A stretch of 64,000 bases of DNA from positions 62,001 to 126,000 of the forward strand of contig JAKFVT010000055.1 of the NCBI GenBank assembly GCA_021732005.1, in the 5' to 3' direction. This DNA comes from Mycobacterium sp. GTDB taxonomy: Bacteria > Actinomycetota > Actinomycetes > Mycobacteriales > Mycobacteriaceae. Below, piece after piece: positions 7,798 through 16,352 of the stretch. Made by a program: the position numbers and the translations under genes. Within the stretch, counting starts at the first letter, position 1; each line of letters opens with the position of its first letter. Below the pieces are notes generated by a model that was given only the letters and a program-made list of their open reading frames with translations, ran no database searches and was not told where the DNA came from.

Positions 7798-8991
7798 TCA
7801 GATCCGGTAGTCGGCCAGCAGCCGCTTGCTGATGATGTTCTTCTGGATTTCGCTCGTGCCCTCGCCGATGAGCAGGAACGGTGCGTCGCGCATCAGCCGC
7901 TCGATCTCGTACTCCTTGGAGTACCCGTAGCCGCCGTGGATGCGGAAGCTCTGCTGAGTGACCTCCGCGCAGAACTCGCTGGCGAGATACTTCGCCATCC
8001 CGGCCGCGACGTCGTTGCGCTCCCCGGAGTCCTTCAGCCGCGCGGCGTTCACCATCATCAGATGCGCGGCCTCGACTTTGGTGGCCATCTCGGCCAGCTG
8101 GAACGCGATGGCCTGATGCTCGGCGATCGGCTTGCCGAACGTGTTGCGCTGCTGGGCATATCGCACGGCCAGCTCGAACGCACGAATGCCGACGCCGCAC
8201 GCGCGGGCCGACACGTTGACCCGCCCGACCTCGACGCCGTCCATCATCTGGAAGAAGCCTTGCCCCGGCTTGGCACCCAGGACATCCTCGGCACTGGCGA
8301 CGTACCCGTCGAAGATCAGCTCGGTGGTGTCGATGCCCTTGTAGCCGAGCTTGTCGATCTTTCCGGGGATGATCAGTCCTGGCGCGACTTCGCCGAAGCC
8401 GGAGGGCTTTTCGATCAGGAAGGCGGTCAGGTTACGGTGCGGCTTGTCGGCACCCTCGTCGGTGCGCACCAGTGCGGCCACCAGAGTCGAACTGCCGCCG
8501 TTGGTCAGCCACATCTTCTGGCCGTCGATGGTGTAGGTGCCGTCGCCGTTGTTCTTCGCCTTGGTGCGGATCGCGGCGACATCGGAACCCAGCTCGGGCT
8601 CTGACATCGAGAACGCGCCCCGGATCTCGCCGGTGGCCATCCTCGGCAGGAAACGCTGCTTCTGCTCATCGGTGCCGTGCTGGCGGATCATGTAGGCGAC
8701 GATGAAGTGGGTGTTGATCACCCCGGAGACGCTCATCCAGCCGCGAGCCAGTTCCTCGACGCACAGCGCGTAGGTGAGCAGCGACTCTCCCAGCCCGCCG
8801 TACTCCTCGGGGATCATCAGCCCGAACAGACCCATCTCCCGCATCTGATCGACGATGGCCTGCGGGTAGGTGTCGGCGTGCTCGAGCTCCTGGGCGTTGG
8901 GAATGATCTCTTTGTCGACGAATTTCCTTACCGTGGAAACGATTTCGGTCTGGACCTCGGTCAGGCCGAGCGTCTGAGCAATACGCGTCAT
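7798..8991 (-). CDS. Acyl-CoA dehydrogenase
   Basis: A 397-residue FAD-dependent acyl-CoA dehydrogenase catalysing alpha,beta-desaturation of an acyl-CoA. Features in order: helical N-terminal domain (MREMGLFGLMIPEEYGGLG), flavin-binding FSMSEPELGSDVAAIRTKA and MWLTNGG, and the C-terminal helical domain with RNTFGKPIAEHQAIAFQLAE and GGYGYSKEYEIERLMRDA. The glutamate in LLIGEGTSEIQ is at the usual catalytic-base position. The start ATG overlaps the thiolase stop as ATGA. Substrate chain length cannot be read from the sequence. Confidence 0.92.
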   Translation of the reverse strand: MTRIAQTLGLTEVQTEIVSTVRKFVDKEIIPNAQELEHADTYPQAIVDQMREMGLFGLMIPEEYGGLGESLLTYALCVEELARGWMSVSGVINTHFIVAYMIRQHGTDEQKQRFLPRMATGEIRGAFSMSEPELGSDVAAIRTKAKNNGDGTYTIDGQKMWLTNGGSSTLVAALVRTDEGADKPHRNLTAFLIEKPSGFGEVAPGLIIPGKIDKLGYKGIDTTELIFDGYVASAEDVLGAKPGQGFFQMMDGVEVGRVNVSARACGVGIRAFELAVRYAQQRNTFGKPIAEHQAIAFQLAEMATKVEAAHLMMVNAARLKDSGERNDVAAGMAKYLASEFCAEVTQQSFRIHGGYGYSKEYEIERLMRDAPFLLIGEGTSEIQKNIISKRLLADYRI

Positions 8992-10205
8992 GAGCCCACC
9001 CTTTCGAACACCGCGGCCAAGCCCTGCCCGCCGCCGATGCACATCGTCTCCAGCCCGTAGCGCGCGTCGCGCCGGTGCAGTTCGCGGGCCAGCGTCGCCA
9101 GCATCCGCCCGCCGGTGGCCCCGACCGGATGCCCGAGCGAGATCCCCGAGCCGTGGACGTTGGTGCGCTCGTGATCGGTATCGGTGAAGTTCCAGGCCTT
9201 CATGCAGGCCAGCGCCTGGGCGGCGAAAGCCTCGTTGAGTTCGATGAGGTCGATGTCGGCCATCCTCAGACCGGCTTTGGCCAACGCCACTTCGCTGGCA
9301 GGCACCGGTCCGATGCCCATCACCTCGGGCCCCACCCCCGCCGACCCCCACGACACCAACCGCACCAGCGGAGCCAGGCCCAGTTCGGCGGCCTTCTCCG
9401 GCGTGGTCACGATGCACATCGACGCGGCGTCGTTCTGGCCGCTGGAGTTGCCCGCGGTGACGGTGGCCTCCGGATCCTGCTTCAGCAGAACCGGTTTGAG
9501 CTTGCTCAACGATTCGACCGTCGTGTCGGCGCGGGGATGCTCGTCGGTGTCGATCACATCGTCGCCGCGGCGGCTGGTGACCGTGACGGGAATGATCTCC
9601 TCGGCCAGGATGCCATCCTTCTGCGCGGCGACCGCCCGCCGATGGGACGCCACCGCCAGTTCGTCCTGCTCCTGGCGGGAGATGCGGTACTCGCGGCGCA
9701 GGTTCTCGGCGGTCTCGAGCATGCCGCCCGGCACCGGGTGGTGCTTGCCACCGGCCGTCGTACGCCCGCGGGCCAGACCGTCGTGCACCTGCACCCCGGT
9801 CCGGCCGCCACCCCAGCGCATATCTGTCGAGTAGAAGGCGACGTTGCTCATGCTCTCCGCACCGCCGGCGACGACGAGATCGCTGTCCCCCGAAGCGACT
9901 TGGAGGCACGCCTGGATGACGGCCTGCAGACCCGAGCCGCAGCGCCGGTCCACCTGCATACCGGGCACGGTGACCGGCAGGCCCGCGTCGAGTGCGACCA
10001 CACGGCCGATTGCCGGCGCCTCGCTGTTCGGATAACAGTGGCCGAGGATCACGTCCTCGACGGCGTCTGGTGCTACCCCGGTGCGCTGCAGAAGACCGTT
10101 GAGCGCAGCCACGCCGAGATCCACGGCCGTCAGCGACGCGAACATGCCGCCGTAGCGGCCGATTGGCGTACGGACCGGCTCGCAGATGACGGCCGTGCGT
10201 GTCAC
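8988..10205 (-). CDS. Acetyl-CoA C-acetyltransferase (thiolase)
   Basis: A 405-residue thiolase of the degradative type. The acylated nucleophile is Cys89 in QVDRRCGSGLQAV. The histidine motif is GHPVGATGGRM and the second cysteine lies in MCIGGGQG near the C terminus, so all three catalytic elements are intact. It would cleave a 3-ketoacyl-CoA with CoA, releasing acetyl- or propionyl-CoA. The gene overlaps both neighbours by 4 bp (SDR upstream, acyl-CoA dehydrogenase downstream), consistent with one beta-oxidation operon. Confidence 0.93.
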   Translation of the reverse strand: MTRTAVICEPVRTPIGRYGGMFASLTAVDLGVAALNGLLQRTGVAPDAVEDVILGHCYPNSEAPAIGRVVALDAGLPVTVPGMQVDRRCGSGLQAVIQACLQVASGDSDLVVAGGAESMSNVAFYSTDMRWGGGRTGVQVHDGLARGRTTAGGKHHPVPGGMLETAENLRREYRISRQEQDELAVASHRRAVAAQKDGILAEEIIPVTVTSRRGDDVIDTDEHPRADTTVESLSKLKPVLLKQDPEATVTAGNSSGQNDAASMCIVTTPEKAAELGLAPLVRLVSWGSAGVGPEVMGIGPVPASEVALAKAGLRMADIDLIELNEAFAAQALACMKAWNFTDTDHERTNVHGSGISLGHPVGATGGRMLATLARELHRRDARYGLETMCIGGGQGLAAVFERVGS

Positions 10206-10942
10206 AGGTGCCGTCCGCCGGTGACCTCGAGGACCGTTCCGGTCATGTACGACGACAGGTCAGACGCCAGGAACAGCGCCACCTTGGCGACCTCGGACGG
10301 CTCACCCGCACGGCCCATCGGCACCTCGGCCACCTTGGAATCCCAAATGCGTTGCGGCATGGCCTCGGTCATCGCCGACCGGATCAGTCCCGGCTGGATG
10401 GCGTTGACCCGCACCCCGAGATGGGCCAGTTCCTTGGAGGCCGCCTTGGTCATGCCGACAATGCCGGCCTTGGCCGCCGAGTAGTTGGTCTGGCCGATCA
10501 TGCCGACCTTGCCGGAGATCGACGACATGTTCACGATCGCGCCGCTCTTCTGCTCACGCATCACCGTCGACGCCTTCTTCAGCCCGTTCCAGGTGCCCTT
10601 CAGATGCACCGAGATCACCTGATCGAACTCGTCCTCAGTCATCTTGCGCAGCGTGGCGTCACGAGTGATGCCGGCATTGTTCACCATGATGTCGAAGCGG
10701 CCGAACTGCTCGATGGCCGAATCAACGAGTGCGTCGACGTCGGCGTACGCGGTGACGTTGCACTGCACCGCACGGGCGACATCGGCGCCACCGAGCTTTG
10801 TGACCGCCTCCTCGGTGGCCTCGAGATTGAGGTCACCGAGTATGACGCGGGCGCCCTCGGCGATGAACTGCTCCGCGATCGCAAAGCCGAGACCCTGCGC
10901 TCCTCCGGTGATGACCGCGGTCTGGCCGGCCAGCAGCGACAT
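10202..10942 (-). CDS. SDR-family oxidoreductase (3-hydroxyacyl-CoA dehydrogenase/FabG-like)
   Basis: A 246-residue classical short-chain dehydrogenase: the nucleotide-binding TGGAQGLG near residue 14, NNAGITRDATL at the centre, and the catalytic Ser and YSAAK stretch after INMSSISGK. Followed by thiolase and acyl-CoA dehydrogenase with 4-bp overlaps, it most likely oxidises the 3-hydroxyacyl-CoA before thiolysis. ATG 10942 is chosen because GGAGTT lies 5-10 nt before it; longer in-frame starts would enter the divergent promoter region. Confidence 0.9.
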   Translation of the reverse strand: MSLLAGQTAVITGGAQGLGFAIAEQFIAEGARVILGDLNLEATEEAVTKLGGADVARAVQCNVTAYADVDALVDSAIEQFGRFDIMVNNAGITRDATLRKMTEDEFDQVISVHLKGTWNGLKKASTVMREQKSGAIVNMSSISGKVGMIGQTNYSAAKAGIVGMTKAASKELAHLGVRVNAIQPGLIRSAMTEAMPQRIWDSKVAEVPMGRAGEPSEVAKVALFLASDLSSYMTGTVLEVTGGRHL

Positions 10943-10984
10943 GTGAACTCCTAAGTTCCTCGAACGGACCCCCGAATTCCCAAC

Positions 10985-11003
10985 ATCATATTTCATATAT
11001 GAT
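10985..11003. promoter_or_regulatory. Inverted repeat ATCATAT-N5-ATATGAT in a divergent promoter region
   Basis: Two perfect 7-bp arms separated by TTCAT lie between the divergent SDR (start 10942) and acyl-CoA dehydrogenase (start 11038). The stretch is AT-rich in otherwise GC-rich DNA, as expected of a promoter/operator. The GntR protein encoded at the end of the left operon is the natural candidate to bind it, controlling both directions; a remote TetR repressor is the alternative. Confidence 0.55.
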
Positions 11004-11037
11004 CGCGCCCGGCAGCGCCCCCGACCCAAGGAGCCTG

Positions 11038-12213
11038 ATGACCGGCCCGACGACCGACGTCAGCGACGACGACTTCCGCGAGATCCTGGCTCAGACCCGC
11101 CAGTTCGTGCGAACCGCCGTAGTTCCGCGCGAGGCCGAGATCCTCGCCGAGGACAAGGTGCCCGACGACCTGCGCGACCAGGCCAAAGCGATGGGCCTCT
11201 TCGGCTACGCCATCCCGCAGGAATGGGGTGGACTCGGCCTGAACATCGCCCAGGACGTCGAGCTGGCCATGGAACTGGGTTACACCAGCCTGGCGCTGCG
11301 GTCGATGTTCGGCACCAACAACGGCATCGCCGGACAGGTCCTCGTCGGGTTCGGCACCGACGAGCAGAAGTCGCGCTGGCTGGAACCGATCGCCTCCGGC
11401 GAAGTGGTCGCGTCGTTCGCGCTGACCGAGCCTGGCGCCGGTTCCAACCCGTCCGGCCTGAAGACGAAAGCCGTTCGCGATGGGAGGAGTTGGGTGATCA
11501 ACGGCCGCAAGCAGTACATCACCAACGCCCCGGTGGCGAACCTGTTCATCGTGTTCGCCCGGACCCGGCCCGCCGATGAGAACGGCGCCGGGATCGCGGT
11601 CTTCCTGGTGCCCGCGGATACGCCGGGCGTCGAGATCGGGGTCAAGGACGCCAAGATGGGCCAGGAGGGCGCTTGGACATCCGATGTGAACTTCACCGAC
11701 GTGCGGGTCGGTGACGACACCCTGATCGGCGGCAATGAGGACATCGGTTACCGCGCGGCGATGATCTCACTGGCCCGCGGCCGCATCCACATCGCCGCGC
11801 TGGCAGTCGGTTCCGCCCAGCGTGCACTCGACGAGTCCGTCAGCTATGCGGCCACGGCGACCCAGGGCGGCACGCCGATCGGCAGTTTCCAACTGGTGCA
11901 AGCGATGCTGGCCGATCAGCAGACCGGGGTGATGGCCGGACGCGCACTGGTACGCGACGCGGCACGCAAATGGGTCGACGACGAAGACCGCAGGATCGCG
12001 CCGTCGGTGGCCAAGCTGTTCTGCACCGAGATGGCCGGCAAGGTAGCCGATCTCGCGGTCCAGGTGCACGGCGGCGCCGGGTACATGCGCGGTGTGCCCG
12101 TCGAGCGGATCTATCGCGAGGTGCGGCTGTTACGGCTGTACGAGGGCACCAGCGAGATTCAGCGCCTCATCGTGGGCGGCGGACTGGTCAAGGAAGCGCA
12201 GCGCAAAGCATGA
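11038..12213 (+). CDS. Acyl-CoA dehydrogenase
   Basis: A 391-residue acyl-CoA dehydrogenase, divergent from the SDR-thiolase operon. Visible motifs are AMGLFGYAIPQEWGGLGLNI, the FAD/substrate loop FALTEPGAGSNPSGLKTKA, KQYITNAP, and the C-terminal VHGGAGYMRGVPVERIYREV. The catalytic glutamate is in RLYEGTSEIQRL. ATG 11038 has AAGGAG four bases upstream; an in-frame ATG at 10999 would begin inside the inverted repeat and is rejected. The stop overlaps the next start as ATGA. Two dissimilar dehydrogenases in one island suggest two desaturation steps or substrates of different shape. Confidence 0.9.
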   Translation: MTGPTTDVSDDDFREILAQTRQFVRTAVVPREAEILAEDKVPDDLRDQAKAMGLFGYAIPQEWGGLGLNIAQDVELAMELGYTSLALRSMFGTNNGIAGQVLVGFGTDEQKSRWLEPIASGEVVASFALTEPGAGSNPSGLKTKAVRDGRSWVINGRKQYITNAPVANLFIVFARTRPADENGAGIAVFLVPADTPGVEIGVKDAKMGQEGAWTSDVNFTDVRVGDDTLIGGNEDIGYRAAMISLARGRIHIAALAVGSAQRALDESVSYAATATQGGTPIGSFQLVQAMLADQQTGVMAGRALVRDAARKWVDDEDRRIAPSVAKLFCTEMAGKVADLAVQVHGGAGYMRGVPVERIYREVRLLRLYEGTSEIQRLIVGGGLVKEAQRKA

Positions 12214-13031
12214 CGGGAAAGCTCAGCGGCCAGGTCGCATTCATCACCGGCGCCGCCCGTGGGCAGGGCCGCGCCCACGCGGTGAAGATGGCCCGCGAGG
12301 GTGCCGACATCATCGCCGTCGACATCGCGGGCAAGCTGCCGGACTGCGTTCCGTACAACCCGGCCACGCCGGAGGATCTGGCCGAGACCGTGCGTCTGGT
12401 CGAAGCAGCCGGGCAGCGCATCGTGTCGTCGGTGGTGGACACCCGCGACCATGACGGGCTCAAGGATGTCGTGAGAGACGGCGTGGCCACGCTGGGCCGC
12501 CTCGACATCATCGTCGCCAACGCGGGCATCACCTCGCCGGCGGCGTGGGACGACATCACCCCGGAGGCCTTCCGGGATGTCATGGACGTCAACGTGACTG
12601 GAACCTGGAACACCGTGATGGCGGGAGCGCCGGCAATCGTCGAGAGCGGTCGCGGCGGGTCGATCATCCTGATCAGCTCGGCGGCCGGGATCAAGCTGCA
12701 GCCGTTCATGGTGCACTACACCGCCAGCAAGCACGCTGTCACCGGGATGGCCAGGGCGTTCGCCGCCGAGCTCGGCAAGCACAACATCAGGGTCAACAGC
12801 GTTCATCCGGGACCGGTCAACACCGACATGGGCACCGGCGACATGGTGGCGGAACTGGGCAGGGCGATGGAGACCAACCCGGCGCTGCAGAACATGATGC
12901 TGCCGTTCCTGCCGATCTACATCGCCGAGCCGGAGGACATCGCCGACACGGTCTGCTTCCTGGCCAGCGATGATGCGAAACTTATTACCGCTGAGGCGAT
13001 TTCAGTCGATCAGGGCTCGACGAAGTACTGA
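12210..13031 (+). CDS. Mycofactocin-coupled SDR-family oxidoreductase
   Basis: A 273-residue SDR with TGAARGQG (cofactor loop), VANAGITSPAAW and catalytic YTASKHA. After the second beta strand it has the insertion characteristic of mycofactocin-associated SDRs (about residues 38-62: DIAGKLPDCVPYNPATPEDL, then AETVRLVEAAG), which buries a non-exchangeable NAD that is reoxidised by mycofactocin rather than by free NAD+. It would oxidise a hydroxyl group on the island's substrate. The gene is coupled to the upstream dehydrogenase by ATGA. Its 3' end overlaps the convergent hydrolase gene by 47 bp. Subfamily assignment rests on the insertion and length. Confidence 0.85.
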   Translation: MTGKLSGQVAFITGAARGQGRAHAVKMAREGADIIAVDIAGKLPDCVPYNPATPEDLAETVRLVEAAGQRIVSSVVDTRDHDGLKDVVRDGVATLGRLDIIVANAGITSPAAWDDITPEAFRDVMDVNVTGTWNTVMAGAPAIVESGRGGSIILISSAAGIKLQPFMVHYTASKHAVTGMARAFAAELGKHNIRVNSVHPGPVNTDMGTGDMVAELGRAMETNPALQNMMLPFLPIYIAEPEDIADTVCFLASDDAKLITAEAISVDQGSTKY

Positions 13032-13926
13032 GGGTACGGGTCAGGAAGGCCACCTGGTCGCCGACGGCCTTCTCGAACCAGTCGTGACCGGGCCACACGT
13101 CGAAATGATCGCAGGGATAGTGATGCACCTGTCCCCGGCCCAGCACCGCGGTCTTGACCACCGATTCGGCAGGCACGTAGCGGTCGAAATCGGCGACCTG
13201 CACCAGCAGCAGGCACTGTAACCGCTTGGCGGCGTCCGCCGTTCGGATCGACGCGATCTGCAGGCCTACCGCGGAGTCGACCTCGTTGCGCCAGGTCGGT
13301 CCGGCCATCGCGGTGTAGCTCTCGTAGGCGCCATCCAGGGCCAGCGCTCCCGGCTCACCGGGACGGCCGACCAGGGGCATCAGCGTCGGGCGCCGACCGC
13401 GCGCCACGGCGGCCCGGCTCTTGAGGCCCACCGCCGTCCATTTCAATGCCTGCCCGACATCGCGGTGTTCGACGGCCGCACGACTGACGGCCACGCCGCT
13501 GGTCAGGGGCGTCATCGCGATCACGCCGACGACATCGGGATGGTCGGCGGCCACTCGAATCACGTGACCGCCCGACATCGAGGATCCCCACAGCACGATC
13601 CGGCTCGGGTCGACTCCGGGCAGCAGCTTGGCCGCGGCGATCGCAGCCTCGAAGTCGGCGATCTGTTCGGCAACCGAAACCGTCTGCCGCGGTTGGCCTT
13701 CCGACGCGCCGAAGCCGCGGTAGTCGAAGGCCAGCACATCCACGCCTGCGGAGCTGATCCGCTCGGCGAACGGCTCCAGTCCGGAGTCCTTGGTTCCGCC
13801 GAAGCCATGGCCCATGACCACCACCGGGCGCCCGGCAGGGCCGGCGAAAGCGTCACCCTGGCCCGGGAAATGCCATGCGCTGCAGCGCACGCCGGACGAA
13901 TCGAAGGTGACGTCGGCGCGGGTCAT
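12985..13926 (-). CDS. Alpha/beta-hydrolase family protein
   Basis: A 313-residue alpha/beta hydrolase: oxyanion loop VVVMGHGFGGTKDSGL, FDYRGFGASEG, nucleophile elbow WGSSMSGGH (Ser at the third position; the classical GxSxG has Ser in place of the last Gly), and a C-terminal CDHFDVWPG supplying the histidine. It resembles the esterases/hydrolases that accompany flavin monooxygenases in mymA-like clusters, and could hydrolyse an ester or lactone made by the upstream monooxygenase. ATG 13926 overlaps that gene's stop as ATGA. The last 47 bp overlap the convergent SDR gene. Confidence 0.85.
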   Translation of the reverse strand: MTRADVTFDSSGVRCSAWHFPGQGDAFAGPAGRPVVVMGHGFGGTKDSGLEPFAERISSAGVDVLAFDYRGFGASEGQPRQTVSVAEQIADFEAAIAAAKLLPGVDPSRIVLWGSSMSGGHVIRVAADHPDVVGVIAMTPLTSGVAVSRAAVEHRDVGQALKWTAVGLKSRAAVARGRRPTLMPLVGRPGEPGALALDGAYESYTAMAGPTWRNEVDSAVGLQIASIRTADAAKRLQCLLLVQVADFDRYVPAESVVKTAVLGRGQVHHYPCDHFDVWPGHDWFEKAVGDQVAFLTRTLSTSSSPDRLKSPQR

Positions 13927-15269
13927 ACGGCAACCCTTCGGCGACGCGCCAGTTCGGCACGTTTCATGCCTGCGGGTAGCTCCCTGGTGCGGATGTCGTG
14001 GTCGTAGTGGAAGTAGTCGACCTGTTGGGTGTGCCGCGGGCGGTCGGTGCAATGCCCCACGTAGAGCTTCTGATCGGCGTCGATCACCCTTTCCATCTCG
14101 GCGGCCGGTGGCAGCGCATAGCGCCCCACCGCGTAGGCGGCCAGCAGCTTCGCCTGGCACTCGATGAACGGAAACAGCGTCGGCACCGCCTGGGCGAAAC
14201 CGATGAACACCAGATTGCCCATGCCTGGCTTGAACATTCGTTTGTAGAGCCGGATGGCGTTGCCCGGCGCGTTGATGAACTCAGAATCGAAGAACGGGAA
14301 CGTGATGTTGTAACCGGTGGCGTAGACGATCACGTCGAACACCCCGCTGGTGCCGTCGTCGAAGTGGACGGTGTCCCCGTCGAGGCGGCTCACGTTGGGC
14401 TTCGGGATGACGTCACCGGACCCCAGCCGCAGCGGGAGTTCGACCGATTGCGTGGGATGCGCCTCGAAAAGCTTGTGGTTCGGCGCGGGCAGGCCGTACA
14501 GCTGAGGGTCGATGCCCATCGCGGGCGCCAGCAGCTGAACCGCCTTGCGCTGCCAGGACAGCGGTATGTACGGCGATGTCTGCCATACGCTGTCACCCGG
14601 GCGCCCGGCGATGTACTTGGGCACGATCCAGGCGCTCGAGCGTGTCGACAGCGTCACCGTGTTCTGCAGGGTCCGAGACGACAACTCGACGGTGATGTCG
14701 GCAGCGCTGTTGCCGATACCGACCACCAAGATTCGTTTGCCGGTCAGATTCAGCGGGGTCCGCGGATCGATGTAGTGGTGGGAATGGATTGTCTCGCCGG
14801 TGAATTCACCGGGGAAGTCCGGGTAGCGGGCGTCCCAGTGGTGGCCGTTGCCGACGACCAGCAGATCGAACTCCCGCGTCTTGCCCTTCTGGTCGGTGAT
14901 GTCCCAGCGGCCGTCGGAGTTCAGGCCGGCGTGCGCGACGCCGTTGTTGAACTCGATGTTCTCTTGCAGCCCGAAGGTCTCGGCGTAGGAGTCCAGGTAG
15001 GTCTTGATATCGCTGTGGTGCGGGAACGACGGGAAGTGTTCGGGAATCGGGAAGTCCCGGAACGACAACCGTTGTTTGGAGGTGTCGATGTGCAGCGACC
15101 GGTAGGCGCTGCTCAATCCGTTGGGGTTGGCGAAGGCCCAGTTGCCGCCGATGCGGTCGGACAGCTCGAAGGTGGTGTAGGGCACGCCATAGTCCTTGAG
15201 CATTTTGCCCGAGGTCAGCCCGCTGACGCCCGCGCCGATGATCGCGGTGCGCGGCATGGATTCGCCCAA
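13923..15269 (-). CDS. Flavin-containing monooxygenase (FMO/Baeyer-Villiger type), TTG start
   Basis: A 448-residue class B flavoprotein monooxygenase. It has an N-terminal FAD Rossmann motif IGAGVSGLTSG, the FMO signature FTGETIHSHHY (FxGxxxHxxxY), and a second NADPH Rossmann motif VVGIGNSAAD. Such enzymes insert oxygen into ketones, aldehydes or soft nucleophiles. I choose TTG 15269 because AGGAG (15276-15280, - strand) is 6 nt upstream; the ATG at 15257 is 18 nt from that site and has no other. It lies in an operon with an APH-like kinase, SDRs and a hydrolase, so oxidation of a carbonyl followed by ester cleavage is a reasonable inference. Confidence 0.9.
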   Translation of the reverse strand: MGESMPRTAIIGAGVSGLTSGKMLKDYGVPYTTFELSDRIGGNWAFANPNGLSSAYRSLHIDTSKQRLSFRDFPIPEHFPSFPHHSDIKTYLDSYAETFGLQENIEFNNGVAHAGLNSDGRWDITDQKGKTREFDLLVVGNGHHWDARYPDFPGEFTGETIHSHHYIDPRTPLNLTGKRILVVGIGNSAADITVELSSRTLQNTVTLSTRSSAWIVPKYIAGRPGDSVWQTSPYIPLSWQRKAVQLLAPAMGIDPQLYGLPAPNHKLFEAHPTQSVELPLRLGSGDVIPKPNVSRLDGDTVHFDDGTSGVFDVIVYATGYNITFPFFDSEFINAPGNAIRLYKRMFKPGMGNLVFIGFAQAVPTLFPFIECQAKLLAAYAVGRYALPPAAEMERVIDADQKLYVGHCTDRPRHTQQVDYFHYDHDIRTRELPAGMKRAELARRRRVAV

Positions 15270-15278
15270 CGTGTACTC

Positions 15279-16352
15279 CTAGCTTGTGACGAGCTCTAGT
15301 GTGCCCAGGTCGCGGATGGCGGCGCATCCCCGGCGCAGCATCGCGGCCATCATGTCGTCGCCGCGTTCGGTTTCCACCGCGAACGCACAACCCAGCGCGG
15401 AGATCAGCGGGACCTGGATCATCCCGAGAAGGTAGTCGTGCCAGCAGGTGGCCGCGTCGTAGTCGCTGACCCCGGTATCGAGCAGGGCCCGGTGGTACTC
15501 CGCGACGAGGTCCCGCTCCGCCTCGGCCCGCAGCGCGGGTTCCAGGCTGGTTCCGGTGAAGTACGCCAGGTCGCGGCCCGCCAGCCCGACACCGAGGGTC
15601 TGCCAGTCGACCACGTTGACCCGGTCGCCGTCGAAGAGCAGGTTGTCCAGCCGGTAGTCACCGTGCAGCAGAGCGAACCGGTCCGGCGCGTTCAGCAGCC
15701 ATGGCGTCACCAGATCCATTGCCGCCACCAATGTTTCGGCGTCCTGCGCGTTCAGCCTTGACCCGAGTTTGTCGATGGTGATGCCGGCGGCCATTTTCGA
15801 GATATCGCCGAGACCCCGGATGGCCTCCTCCCCCACCACCGACATCGCCAGGCCGGGGAAGGTCTGCCAGCGTTCGTCACACCAGGTCGGTCCGTGCAGA
15901 CCGGCCAGGGCGCGCACCGCCAGGCGGGCCTCAGGCAGATCGCAGCCTGCGATCTGGTCGCCCTGAACGGCCGGGGCTTGATCGGCCAGCAACAGGGCGT
16001 AACTGGCTCCGTCGTCGGCGATCTCGACGTGATAGCACTGCGGGATCGGGATGGTCACCAGCTCGGCGACGGACTGATAGAACGCACACTCGCTGCGATA
16101 GCCCAGCGTCACCCGGTCCCGCACGGCGTCGTCATTGGCGGGCAGTTTCAGGATGAAGCTGCCCGGCAGTTTGTCCGGGTTCTCGGCGTAGGTGGCCGTG
16201 ACGCGGAACGTCGCGCCCGTCTGCCCGGTGCCAACCGGCGTCACCTCGACGGTGTCGACGTCGGCCGCCGAACCGGAACTGCGCAGGACGCCGGCGAGCC
16301 AGTCGCTGGTGACATCTGTGGGATAGCGAGGGATCGCGGTCGCGGCGCTCAT
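15279..16352 (-). CDS. APH-fold phosphotransferase family protein (ACAD10/11- and LvaA-like kinase)
   Basis: A 357-residue aminoglycoside-phosphotransferase-fold protein. The catalytic loop is LLHGDYRLDNLLF (HGDxxxxN) and the metal-binding segment NVVDWQTLGVG; the N-terminal lobe has ILKLPAND with the ATP-binding lysine. In catabolic clusters such kinases phosphorylate hydroxyacyl-CoAs (as LvaA and the ACAD10/11 kinase domains do for 4-hydroxyacyl-CoA), not antibiotics. The operon with SDRs and the nearby acyl-CoA dehydrogenases favour that role. ATG 16352 overlaps the upstream SDR stop. True antibiotic resistance is unlikely from context. Confidence 0.82.
   Translation of the reverse strand: MSAATAIPRYPTDVTSDWLAGVLRSSGSAADVDTVEVTPVGTGQTGATFRVTATYAENPDKLPGSFILKLPANDDAVRDRVTLGYRSECAFYQSVAELVTIPIPQCYHVEIADDGASYALLLADQAPAVQGDQIAGCDLPEARLAVRALAGLHGPTWCDERWQTFPGLAMSVVGEEAIRGLGDISKMAAGITIDKLGSRLNAQDAETLVAAMDLVTPWLLNAPDRFALLHGDYRLDNLLFDGDRVNVVDWQTLGVGLAGRDLAYFTGTSLEPALRAEAERDLVAEYHRALLDTGVSDYDAATCWHDYLLGMIQVPLISALGCAFAVETERGDDMMAAMLRRGCAAIRDLGTLELVTS

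Noticed and set aside
15279..16352. Antibiotic-resistance kinase
   Set aside because: The APH fold is present, but the catabolic operon context and similarity to acyl-CoA-linked kinases make resistance unlikely.
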